Shown here: positions 17,526 through 25,152 of the stretch, piece after piece
How the letters are laid out: each line of letters starts with the position of its first letter
Numbering within the stretch: position 1 is the first letter of the stretch
Source of the DNA: Candidatus Methanophagales archaeon
GTDB lineage: Archaea > Halobacteriota > Syntropharchaeia > Alkanophagales > Methanospirareceae
DNA: 64,000 bases
Assembly (NCBI GenBank): GCA_024699715.1
Contig: JANPRD010000007.1
Location: forward strand, 59,106 to 123,105
Direction of reading: 5' to 3'
Notes under the pieces: generated by a model
The model's database searches: none
What the model was told of the DNA's origin: nothing
What the model saw: the letters and a program-made list of their open reading frames with translations, nothing else
Made by a program: the position numbers and the translations under genes

Positions 17526-18749
17526 CTAAGTGCCGAACATCTTGTAAAAGCCCATCAAATCCGAAAGAATAGGGATTAAATCCTTCCCTCTGAGCCTGCC
17601 CAAGCCTCCAGAAGCGGCTGCGAACTCGTCAAATTTCTGAACGGTGTCTGTGCGGACGCCATCTCCGCAAATCACAACAGGAACAGGGTCTGCACTGTGC
17701 CTTCTCAGGGAAACAGGTGTGCTGTGGTCCGCAGTCACAACAACATACGCATCAATTTCCCTAAAAAGTGAGATCATCTCGGCATCTATTCGCTCTATCA
17801 TGCGAACTTTCCCATCAAAATCGCCATCATGACCGAAATTATCCGTCGCTTTCACATGAACGAAAACGAAATCATGCGTCTTTAGTGCTTCTATTGCGGA
17901 TTCCGCCTTCGCTTTCAGGTTCGTGTTCGCATTTCCCGTCGCACCTTCAACATCAATCGTCGGGATGCCGAGGAATTTTGCGACGCCCTTGTAAAGTGAA
18001 GCGCCTGCGATGCAACATGCCTTGAAGCCGAAGCGTTCTTGGAAAGGCTCAACGCTCTCGTGTGCGCCTGCTCCTCGCAAAAGCAGGATATTTGCTACGG
18101 GGACGCCCTTTCGCCGTCGCTCCTCGTTTTCAGGATGCTCGCTCAAAATCTCGTGTGAGCGTCGCACAAATTCATTCACGATTCTTGCGGTTCGCTCCGC
18201 ATTTCTTTCGCTGCGAGTCGGGATGCACTTTCTCGGAGGCAAGCCCTCCTCATGCGGGTCAACATCTGAGACAAATCTTGAAAGTCCCTCGCCTCTGAAC
18301 ACGACTGCGCAGCGATGCTCAACTGTATGCTTCACAATGACCTCAACACCGTTAATTTCAATGCCGTTGAGAGCGTCTGCGAGTGCCTTGCTTCCGAAGC
18401 GACCTGCTCTTCTGTCGAGAATGCGCATGCTCCCGTCTTCTGCGACGGTTGCGAAGTTTCCTCTGAAAGCGATGTCTCCTTCTTTGAGTTCAATGCCTGC
18501 GCCGAGAGCCTCAAAAGTGCCTCTCCCAGGGTAGCACTGAAAAGGGTCGTAGCCGAGCAGAGCGAGGTGCGCAGTGTCGCTACCGGGCACAATCCCGGGT
18601 GAAATGACATCCATCTGCCCGTTTATGCCTTCCCTTGCGAGCTCATCCGAATTCGGCTTCTTCGCCACCTGCAAAGGCGTTTTTCCCCCTCTTTCAGCAA
18701 AAGGTCTGTCGCCAAGACCGTCACAAACAAGCAGAATCGCCTTACCCAT
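17526..18749 (-). CDS. apgM: 2,3-bisphosphoglycerate-independent phosphoglycerate mutase, archaeal type
   Basis: Beginning MGKAILLVCDGLGDRP, this 407-residue protein shows the alkaline-phosphatase-superfamily metal sites: DGLGD at the start, the catalytic-serine region GIVPGSDTAHLALLGYDP, VHVKATDNFGHDGDFDGK and VTADHSTPVSLRRHSADP. It interconverts 3- and 2-phosphoglycerate and links metabolically to enolase and SerA elsewhere in the window. ATG 18749 is chosen over a start 8 codons upstream because archaeal homologues begin at this motif. It lies downstream of the pupylation-like operon on the same strand. Confidence 0.95.
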   Translation of the reverse strand: MGKAILLVCDGLGDRPFAERGGKTPLQVAKKPNSDELAREGINGQMDVISPGIVPGSDTAHLALLGYDPFQCYPGRGTFEALGAGIELKEGDIAFRGNFATVAEDGSMRILDRRAGRFGSKALADALNGIEINGVEVIVKHTVEHRCAVVFRGEGLSRFVSDVDPHEEGLPPRKCIPTRSERNAERTARIVNEFVRRSHEILSEHPENEERRRKGVPVANILLLRGAGAHESVEPFQERFGFKACCIAGASLYKGVAKFLGIPTIDVEGATGNANTNLKAKAESAIEALKTHDFVFVHVKATDNFGHDGDFDGKVRMIERIDAEMISLFREIDAYVVVTADHSTPVSLRRHSADPVPVVICGDGVRTDTVQKFDEFAAASGGLGRLRGKDLIPILSDLMGFYKMFGT

Positions 18750-18939
18750 CTCTACTCTCTCTACTTTCTTCAAGAAAAAGGCACTCTCCTACTGCAAATC
18801 CTCACACAACTAACTTACTCCAACCCCGCTCCTTGCGAGAAGGTCAAAAATGAAAAGGAAAATAGGCAGCCGCTCAAACCTTTTCCTCCTGTCCCCTTTC
18901 TTTTGTCCTTCCTTTTTCTCGCTCCTCACTACACTTACA

Positions 18940-19245
18940 CTATTCACCGGCGGTAGCGTAAATCTCGTAGGGCATGATTTTCTTATTTACTTTCTTTTTG
19001 CCTCGCAGTTTGCTGATGAGGTCTACTGCTTTCTCTTTCTTCTCTCGTTCCTTCAAACGCTCAAGTAGAGCAGAAAATCCTTTGTCTCCCTCCTCGCCCT
19101 CCGCTGTCTTCTCCTCCGCATGTGCGGTTGCCTCTTCCTCCTCGTATTCTTCCTCTAACTCCTCCTCCGCATCCGCACAAAGCACCCACCCGTTCAGAGA
19201 GCGACACGCAGCAGCCACCGCAGCAGGGCATGCTCGCAAACTCAC
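18940..19245 (-). CDS. Small acidic protein ending in Ala-Gly-Glu, candidate Pup-like modifier
   Basis: GTG 19245 follows GGAGGAG after 4 bases and opens a 101-residue frame. Residues 1-25 are Ala/Cys-rich, about 26-53 are extremely acidic (ADAEEELEEEYEEEE and on), about 54-82 form a predicted amphipathic helix (GFSALLERLKEREKKEKAVD), and the last residues are MPYEIYATAGE. Pup is a small, mostly disordered, acidic protein with a helix that binds the Mpa coiled coil and a C-terminal Gly-Gly-Gln/Glu. Size, charge, helix and terminal Gly-Glu are similar, and it closes an operon with an Mpa-like ATPase and two PafA/Dop homologues. I found no direct sequence match to Pup beyond this. An overlapping Gly/Cys-rich frame at the 5' end is less likely. 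Confidence 0.6.
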   Translation of the reverse strand: MSLRACPAAVAAACRSLNGWVLCADAEEELEEEYEEEEATAHAEEKTAEGEEGDKGFSALLERLKEREKKEKAVDLISKLRGKKKVNKKIMPYEIYATAGE

Positions 19246-19279
19246 ACAACTCCTCCTCTGACCGCTCCATTTCCATCGC

Positions 19280-19915
19280 TCAAAAAATCACCTTCTCTGG
19301 ATATAACCTTTTCGCTTCCGTCAAAATACCGCTCAAATCTTCCTCTTGCGATGCAGCGAACACATCCCCCAACTCGCTCTTATTCAGCATGAAAGGCTCA
19401 TCCAACATTATCTTCGCCTCGTTCAGAATGAGCGAAGACCAGCTCACACTCTTCACATGCTCGTTGAAATGCTTCAGCATCCCAGCCCTGAAGAAGTCCC
19501 GAGTGTCCTCAGGAGCATTCCGTAACGCATACCTCACACGCTCAAACAGGCGAGACCAGCGAATCGGCAACTTGCGCTGCGCAAACTTCAACGACTCACG
19601 AGGCGAGAAAAGGCTTCTGCCCTCGCCTGCACCACTCTCAGCAATGCCCTCCTCCTCTTGCTTTACGCCTTCGCCCCCCTCTCCGAAACCGTCGCCACGC
19701 ACATAAAAAAGGACGCCCTCGTCAAGCAGAGCGAACTGGTTGCAGATGAAAATGCCTTCTGAAATCCGCTTCGGCTGGTAATTCACGAGCAAAGCCAACT
19801 TCGTCACCCAGTCCACGCCGTCCACAAACTCCTCAACCCTACGCTCTGCGAACTTCTCAAGCAATTCCTCAAACGCTTTCAGACCGATGCCCTCCCATTT
19901 CTCCTCTTCTCTCAA
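19280..19915 (-). CDS. PafA/Dop-like protein, separate C-terminal domain
   Basis: This 211-residue protein aligns by eye with the C-terminal third of the neighbouring long ligase homologue: DGVDWVTKLALLV matches RRVEWVLKLWVI there, and NAPEDTRDFFRAGMLKHFNE with VSWSSLILN matches PPKNSRAELRMRLASEFKNA with VGWNKITM. In PafA and Dop the C-terminal domain carries this P-x-x-(T/S)R-x pattern and a WD-like segment. Its ATG overlaps the stop of the upstream catalytic-domain gene as ATGA, so the two halves are translationally coupled. A Gly/Glu-rich insert lies at about 70-95. Either this is a true two-subunit enzyme or a single shift has split one gene. Confidence 0.7.
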   Translation of the reverse strand: MREEEKWEGIGLKAFEELLEKFAERRVEEFVDGVDWVTKLALLVNYQPKRISEGIFICNQFALLDEGVLFYVRGDGFGEGGEGVKQEEEGIAESGAGEGRSLFSPRESLKFAQRKLPIRWSRLFERVRYALRNAPEDTRDFFRAGMLKHFNEHVKSVSWSSLILNEAKIMLDEPFMLNKSELGDVFAASQEEDLSGILTEAKRLYPEKVIF

Positions 19916-21009
19916 GACTTCCTCTCCTCTCTCGCTTCCCTCACCGCTACCGACTGCTTCTTCGCTGCTGCTACCGCCTCGCCAGATGAAAGCATCTCTT
20001 CAATTTTCGCAAGGTAAAACTGCAGGATTGAGACCGCATCCGTCTGCTCACCGTTTTTCAGACGCACTCGCCACTCGCACTCTTGCGTGTCCGCAGAGAT
20101 TCGCTTAAATGTTTGAACGGGGTCTTCTATCTCTGGAGCGTCGTCAAGGAAGCCGAGCTCAAATGCACGAATCACGAGGGCTTGCGTGATGTCTCGCAGG
20201 AATATTGCGTATTCGGAGCGGAGCGCCTCAAAGTGAATGTCGTGCAATCTGAAGTATTTCTTTGAGGCATGCGGTTGGTCTCTCGTGTTCAAAATTCCCC
20301 TTGCTGATGTCGTTGATAGCGAAGATAAACGCATGACGAACATTGCACGGGGCGAAATTACAAATTTAATGCCACTCTTCTTCACAATTTCGCCAGAAAT
20401 CACATCCCCCGCACCCGTGAATATGATTCTTGTGACGACCCACGGAATCAAAGCACGCTCAACACGACGCCAATCCTTGCATGCCCTTCGCTCCGTTAGG
20501 AAATTACCGTGAGTTGCGTATGTGTTCGTCTTCACTCGCTTCTCCTCAGCGCCTTTCCTTACTCCGCCACCGCTTAAGCCAACAGCACCGCCAGCAGTCT
20601 TCACAAAGAAGTTCGCAACATTGTTTTTGTGAATTAAAACACGCTTCTTCAACGCAAGTGAAGCACCCACCGATGCGACGAATGCGTAGATTTCAGACGC
20701 TTTCTCGTATGCAACCGCATCAAAAGGGTCGTTGTAAGAGGGAGTGGAAATCTCAAGATGCCCGAGGTCGTTGTATATGCGGCAGCCGTTCTCACCGTAA
20801 GAGTTAGTTATTTTGAACTCGTGGCTCTCTTGCGAGACTTCAGTGCTTATGTCCCATCTCACCAATTTTGAGAAGCCTTTACGACGCAGACCTTGAATCG
20901 CAGCATTCACAAGCAGGTTCGGATTGAACGCCGCAGACGCACTCACAGGGTATTCCTGCTCCACTCCCCTTATCTTGCGAAGCGTCCCTCCCGCTCCTAA
21001 TGCAACCAT
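19912..21009 (-). CDS. PafA/Dop family (Pup ligase/depupylase-like) protein, catalytic domain
   Basis: From ATG 21009, which has AGAGG 6 bases before it, the protein has 365 residues. It shows the carboxylate-amine ligase features of the Pup ligase family: RGVEQEYPV (Glu-x-Glu, residues 17 and 19), NGCRIYNDLGHLEISTPSYN (about 74-93), LIHKNNVAN, YATHGNFLTERR, IIFTGAGDV, ISPRAMFVMR and GILNTRDQPHA. In PafA the corresponding HEN motif has Glu; here it is HGN. Known members ligate Pup to lysine or deamidate/remove it. The frame also extends upstream to 21222 over the end of the preceding gene, without homology. The C-terminal domain is encoded by the next, overlapping ORF. Confidence 0.82.
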   Translation of the reverse strand: MVALGAGGTLRKIRGVEQEYPVSASAAFNPNLLVNAAIQGLRRKGFSKLVRWDISTEVSQESHEFKITNSYGENGCRIYNDLGHLEISTPSYNDPFDAVAYEKASEIYAFVASVGASLALKKRVLIHKNNVANFFVKTAGGAVGLSGGGVRKGAEEKRVKTNTYATHGNFLTERRACKDWRRVERALIPWVVTRIIFTGAGDVISGEIVKKSGIKFVISPRAMFVMRLSSLSTTSARGILNTRDQPHASKKYFRLHDIHFEALRSEYAIFLRDITQALVIRAFELGFLDDAPEIEDPVQTFKRISADTQECEWRVRLKNGEQTDAVSILQFYLAKIEEMLSSGEAVAAAKKQSVAVREAREERKS

Positions 21010-21160
21010 CTTGAACCTCTTACTCCCCTCCTCTTTCCCACTCCGCAACACAGCACTCAAAAACACACTCAAATGCATCAGGTATGTTCTGCCGAGCCAT
21101 CTTCTCAGTCCTGAGTATCCACCCACACTTCTGCCCACTCTGCCACCACCGCTACCGCTA

Positions 21161-23086
21161 CTACTCGCCACCTCTCCTTCGTTGCTGCTCCTCGTCCTCT
21201 TCGCTCTCATCCTCGTCCTCATGCGAGACGCTTTCGCTTCTACTCACTCTTGTTGCCCGCTCTCTTGTGAAAATGCATCCTTCTTCCGAACCCTCTGCAT
21301 CCTCTTCCTCGTCTTCTTCGTCCTCTTCGCAACCCTCGCTCCTCTTTATTTCCTCAATTTTACGCTGAATCGTCTCTTCATTCCATCCGTCAAGCTCGTC
21401 AAAGCGGTAAGTCTTGTTGTTCGCATAAAGTAAGTAGTCCAAATACGGATTTCTTGATATTCTGCTCCTTATTTCACGAATAATCTCCTCTTCCCATCCA
21501 CTTATTTCATCCTCTTCTGCGAGCAAACGCACAAGAATCTGCCTTGAAGGCTCACCGCCACGCCCTCTACCCTCTCGCAAGAAAACAACCATCGCATTCG
21601 GCATCCTCGCAAGCTCCGGATAACGCTCAAAAAGCAGCGCATACTCCTCCGTTCCGGGACGAGTGAGCTCTATCTGCACCTTCGGCTCTCGCTTCATCGT
21701 TATTTTGTTCCAGCCGACAGCAGCGTTCTTGAATTCCGATGCGAGACGCATTCTCAACTCCGCTCTTGAGTTCTTCGGCGGGAATAGCAGAGCCTCCGCA
21801 ATGTCTTCATCCGTGAGAATTCGTTCAACTCCTATCTTATCGGCGACTCGCTCATACAAATCGTAATCGCAGAGGTTCGTGAAGTCAAAAGACGCCGCTA
21901 TCTGCTTCTCCAGCCTCTCGTCCATCAAATACATGCTCCTGTAATCAAACTTGCCACGAGGACTGCACTTGTATTCAAATTCGTCTATCTCATGCGTTAT
22001 TACCCATAACTTCAGCACCCATTCCACCCTCCGAACAACATATTTGTCCTCAATAAGTCCTTGATGAAACTTCTCGCAGAGCTTTTTGAATGTGTTAAGT
22101 GCATATTTATCCCAATATGATACCTCACGCTCCTCAAATAACTCCTCAATAGGCTCAAGATAATACGATTCTATGTATTCCAAGGCGGAAACTTTCCTAC
22201 CGTTTCGCAATCTTATCCACCAATCGCCTGAAATGTTTGCGGAGATGTCCTTGAATGTTTGCAGTGGGTTCCAGATGTCCTCAACATGCCTTATTTTTCC
22301 CGCCTCAATCGCAGAAAGCACGTATGATGTGATTGCGTTGTTCAGCAGTCTCGTGACTTCAGAGCGGACACCCTCTCCAGATGTGACATGCACCCTGTAT
22401 TTGTCCTTCGTGGTGAGCGGTTCGTCCCTTGAAGAGAGAATCGGCCACTGCGACGGCGACTCCGTGAACACTCTGCGGGCGACCATCGCCTTCGGCGAAA
22501 TCACATATACAATGCCTTCTCGCTCCGCTATGAAACCGCCTGCTCCGAAAAATATCTTGCGAAGCACCAAAAATGGAATGAAAAGATGTTCCTTACCTAC
22601 ATATCTCTTCCTCTCAACAACATAAGATTCGTGTGTGCCTCTGCTGTATCGCTTGTCAAGTTCAACATTCGCCTTCCATGCCTGAATACTCGCTTCCCTT
22701 GAGCCTCTACGCATCTTCTTGTATTTCTTGTTCGCCTCTTCAACACCTATTTGCATGTAAATCTCCGACGCTTTGTCGTATTTAAGCACCTCAAAAGCGT
22801 TCTTGCACTCAGGCGTCGCAATCTCAAGATGCCCTCCTGTGCAGATGTAAATGCGAGAGCCGTTGCGTAGGAAGCCGTCGTTCCTCCGGCACAATTTCGT
22901 TGAAACCGCCCGCTCACCGTCAAAGAAAGTGTAGTTCTCAAGTGCGTGAATGACCTCGTCAACATGGTAAAATCTCGCATATCGGTAGAGTTCTGGCGAT
23001 TCTGAGGATATGCCGACCCTGAATTCATGCTCCAAACCCTGCCACTTGTTCAAATCTTCCCTCTCTCTTCCCACCTCTCCAGACAT
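21161..23086 (-). CDS. PafA/Dop family protein with acidic tail ending Gly-Gly-Glu
   Basis: ATG 23086 gives 641 residues; the frame reaches 23173 without homology. Ligase-family signatures are KWQGLEHEFRVG (Glu 19 and Glu 21), NGSRIYICTGGHLEIATPE (75-93), WKANVEL, RGTHESYVVERK, IFFGAGGF, VISPKAMVARR and ILSSRDEPLTTKDKY. The KNN motif of PafA is KAN here, while HES keeps the acidic residue. A complete C-terminal domain follows to about 570. The last about 60 residues are highly acidic (EEDEEDEEEDAEGSEEG and on) and end QQRRRGGE, exactly the type of C-terminus that Pup uses for conjugation. Which reaction it performs is unknown. Confidence 0.82.
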   Translation of the reverse strand: MSGEVGREREDLNKWQGLEHEFRVGISSESPELYRYARFYHVDEVIHALENYTFFDGERAVSTKLCRRNDGFLRNGSRIYICTGGHLEIATPECKNAFEVLKYDKASEIYMQIGVEEANKKYKKMRRGSREASIQAWKANVELDKRYSRGTHESYVVERKRYVGKEHLFIPFLVLRKIFFGAGGFIAEREGIVYVISPKAMVARRVFTESPSQWPILSSRDEPLTTKDKYRVHVTSGEGVRSEVTRLLNNAITSYVLSAIEAGKIRHVEDIWNPLQTFKDISANISGDWWIRLRNGRKVSALEYIESYYLEPIEELFEEREVSYWDKYALNTFKKLCEKFHQGLIEDKYVVRRVEWVLKLWVITHEIDEFEYKCSPRGKFDYRSMYLMDERLEKQIAASFDFTNLCDYDLYERVADKIGVERILTDEDIAEALLFPPKNSRAELRMRLASEFKNAAVGWNKITMKREPKVQIELTRPGTEEYALLFERYPELARMPNAMVVFLREGRGRGGEPSRQILVRLLAEEDEISGWEEEIIREIRSRISRNPYLDYLLYANNKTYRFDELDGWNEETIQRKIEEIKRSEGCEEDEEDEEEDAEGSEEGCIFTRERATRVSRSESVSHEDEDESEEDEEQQRRRGGE

Positions 23087-23251
23087 ATCGCTCACTTCTC
23101 TCCCTTTCCCCCTCCTTCTTGAATGTGGGGAGAAGAAGGGTAAGAGCCTTCTGAGACTCACAACACTTCTCACACCCTCACCACTCTATTCACTTTTCTC
23201 TAACACGCCACTGCACTGCACCACCGCCGCCACCCGCCACATGCAGCGAGG

Positions 23252-24883
23252 TCAGAAGTGCATGCCCGTCTCCACTTCAGCGCTCTCGCTCTCAAAGCCT
23301 GAGGCGAGCATTTCTTCCGCTCTGCGTTGCACGAACCTGTCAAAGCCTTCTCGCAGGTGCTCAAAAGTGACGCCAATGTCTTCAGCACGCTTGTATTTCT
23401 TCGCAAGCTGCGATGCCCGCTCCTCTGCGTCAAGAAGAGAAGCGATGCCCTCCTCCGACCACATTTTGAGCAGCGATTCCTCACGAATGATTCCCTTCTT
23501 CACCTTGAATATTGTTCGCTCTTCAAGGGCTTTGTCCTTCGCATAGTTGAATATTTGAGCGATAAATCTTCCAGTTACGGTCTCTCCACGCTTTATTCGC
23601 CCTATGTCCGTCTCCACATACTCATCCCTGAACATATATCTGACAAGTTCATCCACAAGGAACTTCCTCGCTGCCTCTTCAGAGCCTTGCTCCTCAACCA
23701 AGAACTTGTCTAAAGGCACTTTCTTCACATAAATCTCGCATATTGAGCGGGCAGCTCGCTCGTCAGGCTTCGGCACCTCTATTATCTTGTCAAATCTCGC
23801 TCTGAATGCGGAGTCAATGAGGTGCAAGCGGTTCGTCGCTCCAATTACGGTGAGATGCGGATGCAGCGAGTAGAAGCCGTCAAGCAAATCTAAGAGCTGA
23901 CCTGTGACACGCTCAGGGGCGCCTGAACTTCCCGCATACATGCCTCGCTCTTGTGCGAGAGCGTCAATCTCGTCAAAGAAAATGACGCCGTATTCGCATT
24001 CACCATCCTCAAGCTTCCTGTTCGCAAGCTGGAAAACGCCTCTGACATTCCGCTCGGATTCGCCGAGCCACATGCTGAAAAGCTCGCCTGCTCCGACCTT
24101 TATGAAAACTGAATTCGGCAGTGCGGTTGCGAGAGCCTTCGCACACATCGTCTTTCCACAGCCTGGAGGTCCGTAAAGCAGAATCCTTCTTGATGCTTCA
24201 CCGTAAGAAGAGTAATCATCAGGGTTCAAAATAGGAAGAATAATGCTTCTTATAAGCTCTTTTTTCACTTCCTCAAGCCCACCGATGTCGTTAAAACTCA
24301 CACCCGGATTCTTCGTGACCTCATATCTCGTGAATTCCTTCGTCTTGTAGCTCTTTTTAATGTCAGCAACGCCGGGAAGCATGCCAACTTTGACGCCTTC
24401 TTTGACCATTTCCCGCTCCTTCTCACTCAATCTCTTGCATATTTTGGCGTGACCTCTGCCCGTAGAGATGACGCCGACCCATTCTCCGTTCTTCTCTTGC
24501 CATATTTCTTCAACTTCGCCGACCTCAAGGTTGACCGTTCGGTCATAGACGCTTGTAATACCTATCGTGAAGCCGCTCGGACTATTTTTGTCAGGAATCT
24601 TTCCGATGAAAACATATTTTCCTTCCTCAATTTTTGCGATTTCCTCATCGCTGAGCGGACCGTAAGGAAGCACCTTCAACGCTCCATTCACATAAACAAC
24701 GGCGCCGTCTTCCCGACGCTCAACAACAAACCCGCAGTCGAGAGGCGGCGTCCTCGCCCTGAAAACGAGCTTTTCTAAATCCTCCTTGTATGCGGATAAC
24801 TCTTCATATTTCCGCCTCAATCGCCTGTATTCGCTCTCCAATCGCTCATACTCATGCCTCGGAATGAAGTCCTCTCGCTCCAT
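23252..24883 (-). CDS. Mpa/ARC-type proteasomal AAA ATPase
   Basis: This 543-residue protein has the Mpa/ARC layout: N-terminal coiled coil (about 8-48), tandem OB region (about 50-170), then one AAA domain with Walker A GPPGCGKT (238-245), Walker B FFDEIDAL (302-309), sensor GATNR and arginine finger RARFDK. The C-terminal part (FLVDELVRYMFRDEYVETD, then RGETVTGRFIAQIFNYAKDK) matches the insert that separates Mpa/ARC from PAN. Mpa unfolds pupylated proteins for the 20S proteasome. The C-terminus GMHF lacks the proteasome-docking hydrophobic-Tyr-X. It is the first gene of the operon; no 20S gene is in the window. Confidence 0.85.
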   Translation of the reverse strand: MEREDFIPRHEYERLESEYRRLRRKYEELSAYKEDLEKLVFRARTPPLDCGFVVERREDGAVVYVNGALKVLPYGPLSDEEIAKIEEGKYVFIGKIPDKNSPSGFTIGITSVYDRTVNLEVGEVEEIWQEKNGEWVGVISTGRGHAKICKRLSEKEREMVKEGVKVGMLPGVADIKKSYKTKEFTRYEVTKNPGVSFNDIGGLEEVKKELIRSIILPILNPDDYSSYGEASRRILLYGPPGCGKTMCAKALATALPNSVFIKVGAGELFSMWLGESERNVRGVFQLANRKLEDGECEYGVIFFDEIDALAQERGMYAGSSGAPERVTGQLLDLLDGFYSLHPHLTVIGATNRLHLIDSAFRARFDKIIEVPKPDERAARSICEIYVKKVPLDKFLVEEQGSEEAARKFLVDELVRYMFRDEYVETDIGRIKRGETVTGRFIAQIFNYAKDKALEERTIFKVKKGIIREESLLKMWSEEGIASLLDAEERASQLAKKYKRAEDIGVTFEHLREGFDRFVQRRAEEMLASGFESESAEVETGMHF

Positions 24884-24918
24884 CTCTCCTTCTCCCCTTT
24901 TAACATTTATTTCCGCTC

Positions 24919-24931
24919 CTATAAAAATGCT
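24919..24931 (-). promoter_or_regulatory. TATA-like element before the Mpa/ARC operon
   Basis: Read on the minus strand, gcatttttatagg lies about 40 bases before ATG 24883. It would serve the five-ORF tagging operon. The whole intergenic stretch 24884-25152 otherwise holds only the divergent promoter. Confidence 0.45.
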
Positions 24932-24958
24932 CTGATGCCCATTCCGCTATTCAACGCA

Positions 24959-24973
24959 TATTGTATATATAGA
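24959..24973 (+). promoter_or_regulatory. TATA box toward the phoU-cooC genes
   Basis: The sequence tattgtatatataga is a strong archaeal TATA element on the plus strand. It would start transcription near 24995, leaving a leader of about 150 purine-rich bases before ATG 25153. Confidence 0.5.
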
Positions 24974-25152
24974 AAGCAAAAGATAGAAATAGAAGGACTG
25001 ATTGTAAGTAGAGGTAGTTAGTTGTGCGTGGCTTTTAGTGTATTTGCGGTGGCTTGAAGGGGGCGTTTGGGGAAAGAAGGTTGGAGAAAGAAGGAGAGGA
25101 AGGGAGAGGAGGCGGCGGCGAAAGGAAGAACGAGGAATGGCGGTGGATAGGA

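Noticed and set aside
19061..19276. A 71-codon Gly/Cys-rich frame overlapping the start of the small acidic protein gene
   Set aside because: Its second half is only the acidic GAG-repeat region read in another frame; the GTG frame has a good ribosome-binding site, a structured C-terminal half and a stop near the next gene.
21010..21222. N-terminal extension of the 365-residue PafA/Dop-like protein
   Set aside because: It overlaps the end of the preceding gene and has Gly/Ser/Arg-rich shadow sequence; ATG 21009 has a ribosome-binding site and precedes the conserved core.
23252..24883. PAN (archaeal proteasome-activating nucleotidase)
   Set aside because: The N-terminal double OB region and the C-terminal insert after the AAA core fit Mpa/ARC, and the neighbours are PafA/Dop homologues.
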